DNA of 45,846 bases, taken from contig JAGOJI010000005.1 in the NCBI GenBank assembly GCA_017995195.1, positions 1 to 45,846 on the forward strand. Reading direction: 5' to 3'. The translations under genes were made by a program, and so were the position numbers. Under the pieces are notes generated by a model. The model was given only the letters and a program-made list of their open reading frames with translations, searched no databases and was not told where the DNA came from. Below are positions 15,887 to 24,293 of this stretch, one piece after another. Numbering within the stretch: position 1 is the stretch's first letter; each line of letters opens with the position of its first letter. The stretch comes from Cloacibacterium sp. GTDB taxonomy: Bacteria; Bacteroidota; Bacteroidia; Flavobacteriales; Weeksellaceae.

Positions 15887-16082
15887 GAGCCTGTTTAAAT
15901 TTGTAAAATATTTTTAACATTAAGATTAAAGACAATTTAGCTTAATTATTTCACTCAAAATCAACTGATTGATTTCTTAAATATTTCCTTAATTAACTGA
16001 ATGTCTTAATATTAAAAAAGAAATAAACAAAGTTTATTTAAATTAAGGAAATTGAGGAATTGCATAAAATTTAGACAACCTC
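15887..16082. mobile_element. Miniature inverted-repeat element, copy 2 (about 196 bp, inverted)
   Basis: It starts with GAGCCTGTTTAAATTTG. Read on the minus strand it aligns over its whole length with the element at 4576-4780, including TTAATATTAAG, CATTCAGTTAATTAAG and ATCAATCAGTTGATTTTG blocks. The end nearest the next gene is worn (GACAACCTC instead of CAGGCTC). Flanking triplets are TTA and ATA. It ends 7 bases before the next start codon. The preceding stretch, 15700-15886, shows nothing recognisable. Confidence 0.72.
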
Positions 16083-16089
16083 ATAAAAA

Positions 16090-16854
16090 ATGAATGAAAA
16101 AGAAATTTTTGCTTTTTTAGACGAAAAAGCTCACGAATTTAATGTTCCCAATTATATTGATAGTGATCCGTTGCAGATTCCACATCGGTTTCAGTTGAGG
16201 CAAGATGTTGAAATTAGTGCATTTTTCTCGGCAAGTATTGCTTGGGGAAATAGGAAATCTATTATCAAAGATGCCGAGAAAATCATGAGTATAATGGGAG
16301 ACAATCCTTACGATTTTGTAATGAATGCTTCCGAAAGGCATTTTAAAGATGTTGTAAATACATCTGTTCACCGTACGTTTAACGGAGAAGATTTTAAGTT
16401 CTTTGTTTTGCGTTTACGTCGTATTTATACTAAATACGAAAGTCTGGAAAAACTATTCTTGCTTAGAGATAACGAGTCTAATTTTTACCATTCATTGCAT
16501 AGGTTTAGAGAGGAGTTTATACGCGATCAACCACACCGAAGTCATAAACACGTGAGTAGCTCTTACAAAAATTCGGCATGTAAAAGACTCATGATGTTCT
16601 TGCGATGGATGGTAAGAAAAGATAACAAAGGAGTTGATTTGGGAATTTGGAAAGAAATAGATGCCCAATACCTTTCTTGTCCTTTGGATGTACACAGTGG
16701 TAATATAGCAAGGAAATTAGGTATCCTTACCCGAAAACAAAACGATTGGAAGGCGGTAGAAGAACTGGATATATTACTAAGAAAATACAATACTCAGGAT
16801 CCGGCTTTGTACGATTTTGCCCTTTTTGGCTTGGGTGCTTTGGAAAAATTTTAA
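16090..16854 (+). CDS. TIGR02757 / DUF2400 family protein
   Basis: A 254-aa protein of the TIGR02757 (DUF2400) family. It is widespread in Bacteroidota and has no proven role. Conserved blocks seen are YIDSDPLQIPHRF near residue 22-34, FFSASIAWGNRKSIIKDAEK near 44-63, KRLMMFLRWMVRKDNKGVDLGIW near 163-187, CPLDVHSGNIARKLG near 195-210, and the ending ALYDFALFGLGALE. The helical content and the LDVHSGNIARxLG block recall DNA-glycosylase-like proteins, but that is weak. The 5' leader of this gene is supplied by the miniature element. Confidence 0.88.
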   Translation: MNEKEIFAFLDEKAHEFNVPNYIDSDPLQIPHRFQLRQDVEISAFFSASIAWGNRKSIIKDAEKIMSIMGDNPYDFVMNASERHFKDVVNTSVHRTFNGEDFKFFVLRLRRIYTKYESLEKLFLLRDNESNFYHSLHRFREEFIRDQPHRSHKHVSSSYKNSACKRLMMFLRWMVRKDNKGVDLGIWKEIDAQYLSCPLDVHSGNIARKLGILTRKQNDWKAVEELDILLRKYNTQDPALYDFALFGLGALEKF

Positions 16855-16970
16855 TCTATAATGCTTAAAAATCAGAGGTATGCGGGTTGACGGGTTAATT
16901 ATTTAGGTAAGAGGGGGTGTTTGTATGTAATTTTTATTATTTTTGCCACTCAAAATTTAAATAAAAAATT

Positions 16971-17621
16971 ATGAAAAAATTATTCTTAGCAAGTGCTTTA
17001 GCACTTTTTGGATTAGTGAGTGGTCAAACAAAATTTGGAGTTAAAGCAGGTTATGCTTTGTCTAGTTTATCACTCAAGCAAGATAATCAAGCAGCTAAAT
17101 TAACAACAGATTCTAAATCTACATTTTATTTAGGAGGGTTGGTAGAGCATAGACTAAAAGAAAATTTAGCTCTTCAAGGAGAGTTATTATATTCTTCTTT
17201 AGGAGGTAAGGTTTCAGATTCCGAATATGGCGGGTACTACTATTTAAATTACACAGAAAATGTTACTCTCGGCACTTTGTTAATTCCCGTTTCTTTAAAA
17301 TACTATGCAAATAGTTCTTTAGCTTTATCAGGAGGACTCAATTTCGGTTTTATAGTTAGTGCCACAAAAAAAACTACATTTAATCATAATTTACCTGCTG
17401 AAGCCTTGCCATACTTGCCAAGCAATGATGAAGAAAAAAATATTAAATCATCAGTAAATACGTTTAACTTTGGACCTTTTCTTGGAGCTGAATATACTCT
17501 TAAAAATGGTTTGTTTTTTGATACGAGATATAATTTTGGAGTAACAAACTTATCCAAAGAATCAGGTGGTAAAGTCTATAATAATTTTTGGCAAATAGGC
17601 TTGGGATATAAATTTAAATAA
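16971..17621 (+). CDS. Outer-membrane beta-barrel protein (PorT family)
   Basis: A 216-aa exported protein: signal peptide 1-19 ending VSGQ, then KFGVKAGYALSSLSL, the same first strand as the barrel protein at 3786-4385. The central strands include LALQGELLYSSLGGKV, LIPVSLKYYANSSLAL and FNFGPFLGAEYTL. The last strand FWQIGLGYKFK nearly ends on Phe. It probably sits in the outer membrane; specific function unknown. A TATTTTTG element at 16938-16945 could be its -7 region. Confidence 0.83.
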   Translation: MKKLFLASALALFGLVSGQTKFGVKAGYALSSLSLKQDNQAAKLTTDSKSTFYLGGLVEHRLKENLALQGELLYSSLGGKVSDSEYGGYYYLNYTENVTLGTLLIPVSLKYYANSSLALSGGLNFGFIVSATKKTTFNHNLPAEALPYLPSNDEEKNIKSSVNTFNFGPFLGAEYTLKNGLFFDTRYNFGVTNLSKESGGKVYNNFWQIGLGYKFK

Positions 17622-17656
17622 TTTTTTCTCGGTATTTTTGACTGAAAATTATTTAT

Positions 17657-17691
17657 AAAACCGTCTTGCTAACTAAGCAAGACGGTTTTTT
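17657..17691. terminator. Bidirectional terminator overlapping the rlmD stop
   Basis: A 14-bp perfect stem (17657-17670 with 17676-17689) around AACTA, A-run before and T-run after. The rlmD stop codon (17673-17675) lies in the loop, so one arm encodes its last residues. Confidence 0.9.
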
Positions 17692-19091
17692 CTTATCAGT
17701 AAAGCAATATTTTCTACGTGATGGGTTTGTGGGAACATATCTACGGGGAGAATTTTTACTAAGGTATACTGTTCTTTCATTAATGCTAAATCTCGGGCTT
17801 GTGTAGCAGAGTTACAACTTACATAAACTATTTTTTCAGGATTGAGTTTTAGGATTTGTTCTACTACCTTTTGGTGCATTCCATCGCGTGGAGGATCGGT
17901 AATCAAGACATCTGCTTTTGGGTGTGTAGACAAAAACTCGTCATTGAAAATGTCTTTCATATCACCGCAGTAGAAAGAGCAGTTGCTTAAACCATTGAGT
18001 GCAGCATGTTCTTTTGCGGCATCTATAGCTTCCTGAACGGACTCTATGCCAATGACCTGTTTAGCATTTTTTGCTACAAATTGGGCAATGGTTCCGGTGC
18101 CGGTATATAAATCGTATACTACTTCATGCCCCTTTAGATCAGCGAATTCCAAGGTTTTTCTATACAGTTCTAAGGCTTGTTGATAATTGGTCTGAAAGAA
18201 AGATTTAGGACCTATTTTGAACTGTAGACCATCCATCTCCTCCATTAAAAATCCTTCGCCGAAATAGGTTTGAATATTTAAGTCGTAGATACTGTCGTTC
18301 CCCTTTGGATTAATGGCAAAAAGAAGAGTTTTAATCTGTGGAAACTGATTTTTAACGAAATCTAATAATGAGATTCTTTCCTGTTCGCTTTCTCTGAAAA
18401 ACTGAAACAAAACCATCCATTCTCCTTTAGAGTTTTGGCGTAGCATGAGCGTTCGCAGAAAACCTTCTTGGTTGCGTACATCAAAAAATTCCAACTGATT
18501 TTCGATGGCGTAATTTCTTACTGCCAATCGAATTACATTCGATGGATCTTCTTGTAGATGACACTCTTTCAAATCCAAAATTTTACTCCATTGTCCCGGA
18601 ATATGGAATCCTAAAGCATCTTTTTGGTTGATTTCTTCATCGGAATTTATTTCTTCTAAAGTGAGCCAACGGGCATTGGAAAAGGAGAATTCCATTTTGT
18701 TTCGGTAGTAGTATTGCTCCTGCGAACCCAAAATTGCTTGGCACTCAAAATTTTCGATACCTCCAATTCTTTTTATATTATTGATAACTTCTTCTTGTTT
18801 GAAATCCAATTGCTTTTCGTAGCTCAAGTTCTGCCACTTGCAACCTCCACAAACACCAAAATGAGTACATACAGGTTCTACTCGAAAAGGCGATTTTTCC
18901 AGAATTTCTATGGCCTCACCTTCCACATATTTGGATTTGGATTTTTTAACCCGAACATTTACTACATCGCCGGGAACTGCTCCTGTGACCAAAACGGTTT
19001 TGCCTTCGTTTGTTTTGCCTACTGCTACACCTTTTGCTCCGGCAGAAAGCAGTTGTATGTTTTCTAAAATGGTATTTTTTCTTTTTTTCAA
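17673..19091 (-). CDS. rlmD: 23S rRNA (uracil-C5)-methyltransferase RlmD
   Basis: A 472-aa class I methyltransferase that makes 5-methyluridine in 23S rRNA (U1939 in E. coli numbering). An N-terminal TRAM domain (about 10-65, GKTVLVTGAVPGDVVNVRV) is followed by the iron-sulfur cysteines CTHFGVCGGC near 77-86. SAM-binding DLYTGTGTIAQF is near 320, TDPPRDGMH holds the motif IV region near 395, and the catalytic Cys lies in YVSCNSATQARDL near 420. All expected elements are present. The final residues (RKNRLA) are written inside the terminator stem. Confidence 0.93.
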   Translation of the reverse strand: MKKRKNTILENIQLLSAGAKGVAVGKTNEGKTVLVTGAVPGDVVNVRVKKSKSKYVEGEAIEILEKSPFRVEPVCTHFGVCGGCKWQNLSYEKQLDFKQEEVINNIKRIGGIENFECQAILGSQEQYYYRNKMEFSFSNARWLTLEEINSDEEINQKDALGFHIPGQWSKILDLKECHLQEDPSNVIRLAVRNYAIENQLEFFDVRNQEGFLRTLMLRQNSKGEWMVLFQFFRESEQERISLLDFVKNQFPQIKTLLFAINPKGNDSIYDLNIQTYFGEGFLMEEMDGLQFKIGPKSFFQTNYQQALELYRKTLEFADLKGHEVVYDLYTGTGTIAQFVAKNAKQVIGIESVQEAIDAAKEHAALNGLSNCSFYCGDMKDIFNDEFLSTHPKADVLITDPPRDGMHQKVVEQILKLNPEKIVYVSCNSATQARDLALMKEQYTLVKILPVDMFPQTHHVENIALLIRKNRLA

Positions 19092-19209
19092 AGGAATTAT
19101 TTTTTTAATTATTTATACAATAACTTTATATAAAGATGAGAATTTTGTTTCTAATTTATGACAGAAGCAAATGATTTATCGAAATCTAAAGATTCCTTAA
19201 ATAAAATCT

Positions 19210-19262
19210 AAAAAAGTAACCACTAAAATTAAAGAAAAATATTCTTCAATTTTAATGGTTAC
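19210..19262 (-). terminator. Terminator of the TlpA-like gene
   Basis: A long hairpin (GTAACCAcTAAAATT at 19216-19230 with AATTTTAaTGGTTAC at 19248-19262, one mismatch, plus an inner AAGAA/TTCTT). On the minus strand it is followed by six T. Confidence 0.75.
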
Positions 19263-19294
19263 AAGTATTTTAACATTTCTGAATAGCTCAAAAA

Positions 19295-20800
19295 TTATTT
19301 GTGTCCGTGTCCTTCGTGTCCTTTAGCTTCAGGAGTGGGAGCAGGTGCAGTACCTTGCGGCATTTGTGCAGGAGGAGCAGTAGGAGCTGTAAGACCGGTT
19401 TGTTTGTTTAAAATTTCAATAAACTGAGTATCGGCAATATTGAAAAAAACTTTGCTGGCTACTTTCCCATCTTTATCAATAACCATGAAACTTGGTAATT
19501 TGAAACCGTAGATGGCAAATTTCTGGGCGGCATCAGACTTCAAACCTCCTTTTGCGTATAGGTTGGTGCCTGTAATTCCGTTCATGAGAGCCTTAGATGT
19601 TTTTCCAAATTGCTTGGCGTTATCATCCATATTAATGAGAGCAAAATTCATTTTCGATTTGTAAAAATCGGTAAGCTCTTTCAGTACAGGAGTAATTCTT
19701 TCTACCATACCCGGAGCCCATGAAGAGTAGAATACCAATAGGGTAGGTTTGCCCTTCATTTCCGATAATTTTGTCGTTTTTCCGTCTTGTTTTATCAACT
19801 CGACATCGGGAACCGGAGTTCCTACTTTTATACCGACCATAGCTTCCTGAACTTTTGCTAAATCAGCTTTTACGCTTGTAGATTTTATTTTTTCGTTCAA
19901 TACTTTCATTACTTGATCCAGCTTGTCGTTTTGAGGATTCAAATCGAACTGTGTTGCTACGAAAGCAGCCAAATAATCTTTGGTATCTTGTGCCAAATCC
20001 TTTTGAGTATCAAGGAAGTTGAGGAAAACCTGAGTATTGGTAGCGTTGGTATCTTTTTGTGTTTGAGCAAATTTTTGCAAATCTGCTCCTAACTTACTCA
20101 ACAGATATTGTCTGTAGGTAGGGTATTTTTTTACGAAATCCTCTTTTTCCAATTTCTTTTGAAATTCTTTGAATTTAGGAGAAACTTTGAAATTCGGGTT
20201 GTTGGTAGCTTGCCCGTGCATAGATTCGTATTGTACAGAAAGCATTAAAAGATTGACGTCTAAGTCTCCTTTTTTCCAATCAATAACATCGGAATCAGGC
20301 TTTTTGGCAGTTGCAATTTCGTCTATTTTTTTGGTAATATCGGTTCTGTATTTTTCCAATTCTTTCAAGAAAGATGCTTCATCTTTGGTAAGCACCGTCA
20401 TATCTAATTTTGATAAATATTGGATGATAAATTTCTGACTATCCATCAAAAACTCGTTGTTGGCTTGTCCGTCTCCTGTTATCTTCAATTCATTTTGCAA
20501 GGTGTTTCCGTCTCCGGAAATATTGATGTTTTTTCCTTTTTTAAGATAAATAAAATTAACTTTTCCTCCGTATGCTAATGCGTAGATTCCATCGTTGGCT
20601 ATAGTAAGGGTATCCGAAAAGTTTCCTTTTTCGTCTAAACCAATATTGGCAACCGGTAAAGTAGCAATTGCCGATGCTTCAATGAGTTCTATTCTTTCCA
20701 AAGGCGAAGCGTTGGCAAGTTTTCCTGTAATAACCACTTCTTTCTTGGAACAAGAAAGCATGAAAATAGTTAGTAATGCAAGTAAAAAATATTTTTTCAT
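19295..20800 (-). CDS. TlpA-like lipoprotein without catalytic cysteines
   Basis: A 501-aa lipoprotein (lipobox MLSC, Cys17). An N-terminal DUF4369-like beta domain spans about 20-110, with VVITGKLANASPLERIELIE at its start. A helical middle follows, and a C-terminal TlpA/ResA thioredoxin fold spans about 325-460 (GTPVPDVELIKQDGKTTKLSEMKGKPTLL is its typical opening). Where TlpA has WCxxC, this protein reads SSWAPGM, so both redox cysteines are gone; the cis-proline in KLPSFMVID is kept. It cannot act as a thiol oxidoreductase by the usual mechanism. The tail is Pro/Ala-rich and ends in a His-rich motif (GHEGHGHK) that might bind metal. A TATTTTTG element lies upstream (20908-20915). Confidence 0.82.
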   Translation of the reverse strand: MKKYFLLALLTIFMLSCSKKEVVITGKLANASPLERIELIEASAIATLPVANIGLDEKGNFSDTLTIANDGIYALAYGGKVNFIYLKKGKNINISGDGNTLQNELKITGDGQANNEFLMDSQKFIIQYLSKLDMTVLTKDEASFLKELEKYRTDITKKIDEIATAKKPDSDVIDWKKGDLDVNLLMLSVQYESMHGQATNNPNFKVSPKFKEFQKKLEKEDFVKKYPTYRQYLLSKLGADLQKFAQTQKDTNATNTQVFLNFLDTQKDLAQDTKDYLAAFVATQFDLNPQNDKLDQVMKVLNEKIKSTSVKADLAKVQEAMVGIKVGTPVPDVELIKQDGKTTKLSEMKGKPTLLVFYSSWAPGMVERITPVLKELTDFYKSKMNFALINMDDNAKQFGKTSKALMNGITGTNLYAKGGLKSDAAQKFAIYGFKLPSFMVIDKDGKVASKVFFNIADTQFIEILNKQTGLTAPTAPPAQMPQGTAPAPTPEAKGHEGHGHK

Positions 20801-20907
20801 TTCGATTAGATAATATAATTTTAATGTTCTTTTTAGTGATATAGTTTTGACTATTAGTGTTATAAAGAGGTTGTTTAACCTTGTTTTCCTGTTTTTTTTA
20901 ACTTGAG

Positions 20908-20915
20908 CAAAAATA
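20908..20915 (-). promoter_or_regulatory. -7 element for the TlpA-like gene
   Basis: TATTTTTG on the minus strand, a perfect TAnnTTTG, about 110 bases before the start codon and just behind the terminator of the preceding gene. No convincing -33 TTG. Confidence 0.45.
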
Positions 20916-20976
20916 GTCTTTTCCTTTGGATATAGGAAATAAACCTTTGATTTTAGGAATAATTTAACAGAACTAA

Positions 20977-21001
20977 AAAAGCCCGATAATTTCGGGCTTT
21001 T
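20977..21001 (-). terminator. Terminator of the pRiA4b ORF-3-like gene
   Basis: AAAAGCCCGA (20977-20986) pairs with TCGGGCTTTT (20992-21001). On the minus strand a T-run follows. It separates this gene from the next transcription unit. Confidence 0.88.
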
Positions 21002-21007
21002 AGGTAT

Positions 21008-21589
21008 TTAGTCTTTATCGTCTTCTATTTTTTCGTCGTAATATCCATCGTTGAAATCATCTTCCTCTTCGTCGTCATCAAAACCACTATCAAACTCGGA
21101 GCCGAAATCATTGTCTAAATCTGCGAAGTCGTCATCCATTATTCCTAACGAACTAGCTCCTTTAGGGTTGGAAGAGCCTCCTTTTGCCGGAGCTTTTAGC
21201 GGAACATTTCCAAATCTGTATACGGTGATGGGGTAATTAACAGATGGCTTCTCCTCCGCAATTTCCAATAATTCGCAGAAAAACTCCCAAAGATCTATAA
21301 ATCCATATTTGAAAAGCATTTTGCTTCCTACAGCAGGAAATCCTTCTCTTAAGTAGACATCTGACATGGTTTCTCCGTCTCCATCATCCGACATATCTTC
21401 CAAAGGAACAGCTTGCCCTTCTTCCCATTCTTCATTGGTATAATAGAATGAGGAAAGTTCATCGCCCTGTAGGCTAAATGCACTTTTAATCCCCAAATGC
21501 AGGTTCCAAAGTGTTTGCTTATCTTTGATTTCTACATCTCTGAAAATACTTTCTTTTGCGTCTAATATTACTCTTATTTTATAAATCAT
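21008..21589 (-). CDS. Plasmid pRiA4b ORF-3 family protein
   Basis: A 193-aa protein. The first 130 residues match the PF07929 family (pRiA4b ORF-3, related to a passenger gene of IS1096): KIRVILDAKESIFRDVEI, a TLWNLHLGIKSAF helix near 26-38, FYYTNEEWEEG near 48-58 and the MLFKYGFIDLWEFFCELLEI block near 91-110. The last 45 residues are very acidic (runs of Asp and Glu). Function is unknown. A TATATTTG element lies 55 bases upstream (21644-21651). No transposase is nearby, so it looks like a resident gene. Confidence 0.8.
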   Translation of the reverse strand: MIYKIRVILDAKESIFRDVEIKDKQTLWNLHLGIKSAFSLQGDELSSFYYTNEEWEEGQAVPLEDMSDDGDGETMSDVYLREGFPAVGSKMLFKYGFIDLWEFFCELLEIAEEKPSVNYPITVYRFGNVPLKAPAKGGSSNPKGASSLGIMDDDFADLDNDFGSEFDSGFDDDEEEDDFNDGYYDEKIEDDKD

Positions 21590-21943
21590 AAAATGTTGTT
21601 ATTCGTTTTAGGTTTTTTTAATATTACTGATGATTTACGGCTACAAATATAATACAAATGTGAAATTACATTTATTTTTTTATTGAAATTTTTTCAGCAC
21701 TTTTTTATCAAGTTAAACGTATTAAAAATAACAATTTAAAAATGTATTTTGGTAAATATTAATCACTTTTTTTATAATTCGAATTTGAAATTAACTTGTT
21801 AATTGTCTCAATATTAAATTTTTATGTAGAGTTCATTAATAAATCTAAACTAAACACATTAAAAATTTAATTAAGGATATACCGAAATTTTTATTTATCG
21901 CAAAGATTTCTTTAATTGTACTGTATAAAGGTTTCGCAAAGGC

Positions 21944-22053
21944 GTTTCACTTAGCAATAGCAAAATTTTTATAAAATTACAGGATATTTTGTGTAGCCCG
22001 TTTTTACAACTCTTATCCGCAAAAACAGTCTTCTTTGCTAAGTGAAATGCCTT
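21944..22053. repeat. Long inverted repeat in a 550-bp gene-free stretch
   Basis: GGCGTTTCACTTAGCAA (21944-21960) and TTGCTAAGTGAAATGCC (22037-22053) are inverted repeats with one mismatch, 76 bases apart. Next to them lie TCGCAAAGA and TTCGCAAAGGCG segments of the kind that recur between genes in Weeksellaceae. The stretch 21590-22140 has no gene I can support; apart from this repeat and the -7 element at 21644-21651 it is plain A/T-rich sequence. Confidence 0.6.
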
Positions 22054-22140
22054 AGTTGTTGTAATTTTTAGCAATTTCTTCTAAAGTTTACCTTCGCATT
22101 TATTGCGATTAATTTGAAGGCAAGATATTTTTTATATTAT

Positions 22141-24060
22141 TTATGTCAATTGCTGTGCTAAAAATTCCCATTCTTGGAGTGCAGAATTCAGGTTTTCCTT
22201 GAGAGAGGCATATTGATCCAAAGTTTCTTCGCTAGGATTTTCTTTTGCGAAACTTTCCTCCAAGGTTTTTATTTTGTCTTCTAATTCGGTGATTTGCTCT
22301 TCTATTTTTGTGATTTTATTTTTAATTGCTTTTTCTTCTTTGCTTAAAAATTGATGAGCAGGTTTTTCTTCTGTTTTTTTGTGTTCTACCGGCGACTCTG
22401 TTTTAGTTTCGTTCAACTTCGATCGTTCCGCTGAAATTTCGCGGATGCTTTCTTTTTGTCTGAACTCCAAATATTCATCAATATTACCTAAAAACTCTTT
22501 CATTCTGCCATCTCGGAACTCGAATATTTTATCGCAAAGCCCTTGCAGAAATTCCCTGTCGTGCGAGATTACAATGAGTGTCCCTTCAAATTTTTGTAAA
22601 GCTAATTTGATGATTTCTTTGGATTGAATATCCAAGTGATTGGTAGGTTCGTCCATAATCAGCGTATTGAAAGGACGAAGCAATAATTTACACAATGCCA
22701 AACGGTTTCTTTCCCCACCGGAAAGTACGCGGGTTTTCTTGGTCACATCTTCTCCTTGGAACAGGAACGAACCCAATAAGTCTCGAACTCGTGGTCGGGT
22801 TTCTTCTGTGGCTGCGTCTTCGGCTTCTTCCAAAACGGTTTTATTGGGCGACAAAACTTCTTCCTGATTTTGTGCAAAATAGCCGATGTTTACATTGTGT
22901 CCTAAGTTCCACTGCCCGGTGTAATCCTTTATTTCGCCTGAAAGTATTTTGGCTAAAGTGGTTTTTCCTTGCCCGTTTTGCCCTAACAAAGCAATTTTTT
23001 CTCCCCGCTGAACAAAGAAATCAACTTGGTCGAAAACTTGTTTGTCACCATAGGCTTTGCCTAAATTTTCTGCTTCAAAAACGACTTTCCCCGGAACTAC
23101 CGATTGCACAAAGCGAATGTTGAATTTGGAAACATCATCGTTCTCTATCTCGATGCGTTCTATTTTTTCTAATTTTTTAATCAAGGATTGGGCGAAAGAT
23201 GCCTTGGTCGCACTTGCACGGAAACGGTTGATGTTATCTTCCATTTGTTTGATTTCTACATCTTGATTTTTCTTTGCTTGCGTCAGTTTTTCTTTTCGCT
23301 CTTTGCTGAGTTCCAGATATTTGGTGTAGTTGGCTTTGTAATCATCAATTTTTTTATTGTTGATGTCGAAAGTTCGGTTGCACACCGCCGTCATAAACTG
23401 TTTGTCGTGGCTTACCAAAACAATGGCACCGGGATAATCTTTTAGGAAATTTTCCAACCAAATGATGCTTTCCATATCCAAATGGTTGGTAGGCTCATCG
23501 AGAAGCATTAAATCATTTTTTTGCAGAAGTAGTTTGGCGAGTTCTATTCTCATTCGCCAACCGCCCGAAAATTCATCGGTAATTTTATGAAAATCATTTG
23601 CCTTAAAACCTAATCCCAACAATACTTTTTCCATATCTCCTTCCAAATTATAGGCATCGTGATGATGGAGAATATCATTCAAATCCGTCATTCGGTGGAT
23701 GAGATCATGGTAGGCATCACTCTCGTAGTCGGTTCTGGTGGCTAATTGATGATTGACTTCTTCCAGTTCGTTTTTCCAGGCATTAATTTGTTCAAAAGCC
23801 TGCATGGTTTCGTTCCAGACGGTTCTGCCTTTCACAAAGTCTAAATCCTGTTTTAGAAAACCAATTGTGATATTTCCGTCAGGAACTACGTTTCCTTCGT
23901 AGAAGTTGATTTCTCCGGAGAGCATTTTCAGCAAGGTAGATTTCCCTGCACCATTTTTACCTACCAAACCTACTTTGTCTTCTTTTTTAATCGTGAAATT
24001 TACATTTTGAAACAGGTAATTTCCCGAATGATGAAGTCCTAAACCTTGAACTGAAAGCAC
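22141..24060 (-). CDS. ABC-F family ATPase
   Basis: A 639-aa protein with two ATP-binding cassettes and no membrane segments, typical of ABC-F translation factors that act on the ribosome. Walker A motifs are GKNGAGKST near residue 37-45 and GQNGQGKTT near 360-368. Signature motifs are FSGGWRMR near 165 and LSGGERNR near 447. Walker B ends LLDEPTNHLD and IMDEPTNHLD near 188 and 474. The linker between the cassettes is charged and helical, and a C-terminal coiled coil covers about 570-639. The start is a GTG at 24060. A TATATTTG element (24088-24095) lies 28 bases upstream. Closest to the Uup/YkpA type; the subgroup is not certain. Confidence 0.93.
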   Translation of the reverse strand: MLSVQGLGLHHSGNYLFQNVNFTIKKEDKVGLVGKNGAGKSTLLKMLSGEINFYEGNVVPDGNITIGFLKQDLDFVKGRTVWNETMQAFEQINAWKNELEEVNHQLATRTDYESDAYHDLIHRMTDLNDILHHHDAYNLEGDMEKVLLGLGFKANDFHKITDEFSGGWRMRIELAKLLLQKNDLMLLDEPTNHLDMESIIWLENFLKDYPGAIVLVSHDKQFMTAVCNRTFDINNKKIDDYKANYTKYLELSKERKEKLTQAKKNQDVEIKQMEDNINRFRASATKASFAQSLIKKLEKIERIEIENDDVSKFNIRFVQSVVPGKVVFEAENLGKAYGDKQVFDQVDFFVQRGEKIALLGQNGQGKTTLAKILSGEIKDYTGQWNLGHNVNIGYFAQNQEEVLSPNKTVLEEAEDAATEETRPRVRDLLGSFLFQGEDVTKKTRVLSGGERNRLALCKLLLRPFNTLIMDEPTNHLDIQSKEIIKLALQKFEGTLIVISHDREFLQGLCDKIFEFRDGRMKEFLGNIDEYLEFRQKESIREISAERSKLNETKTESPVEHKKTEEKPAHQFLSKEEKAIKNKITKIEEQITELEDKIKTLEESFAKENPSEETLDQYASLKENLNSALQEWEFLAQQLT

Positions 24061-24195
24061 TTTTTTCTTGTTTTAAAATTAAGTTTGCAAATATAAGGAA
24101 TATGAAAAGGTTTTCGAAAAGAAAGTTTTATAGTGTGAAGTTATAAAGTCGTGAGGAGTGAAGCTATACTTATTCTTCAATACTTTACCTATATC

Positions 24196-24239
24196 CATTT
24201 TGTATAATATTATTGATAAAGCTCATTTTGTATAATATT
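24196..24239. repeat. Direct repeat upstream of the lipoprotein cluster
   Basis: CATTTTGTATAATATT occurs at 24196-24211 and again at 24224-24239, a 28-bp period, 55 bases before the first lipoprotein gene. A related CAATTTGTATAAATATTA lies in front of the intact paralogue near 25700. These could be regulator sites or promoter duplications. Confidence 0.5.
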
Positions 24240-24293
24240 TTTAGTTATTTATTTTTATAACTTTACTAAACCAATAGCCAAAATATTACCATC

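Noticed and set aside
3786-17621. The two PorT-type barrel proteins as a mobile pair carried with the miniature elements
   Set aside because: They differ strongly, only one lies close to an element, and such barrels are very common in Flavobacteriia.
21051-21236. Serine-rich plus-strand ORF opposite the pRiA4b ORF-3-like gene
   Set aside because: It is the antisense reading of the acidic Asp/Glu tail of the real gene.
24196-24239. CRISPR array
   Set aside because: Only two repeat units with a 12-bp spacing, and no cas genes. No other region has regular repeats with spacers.
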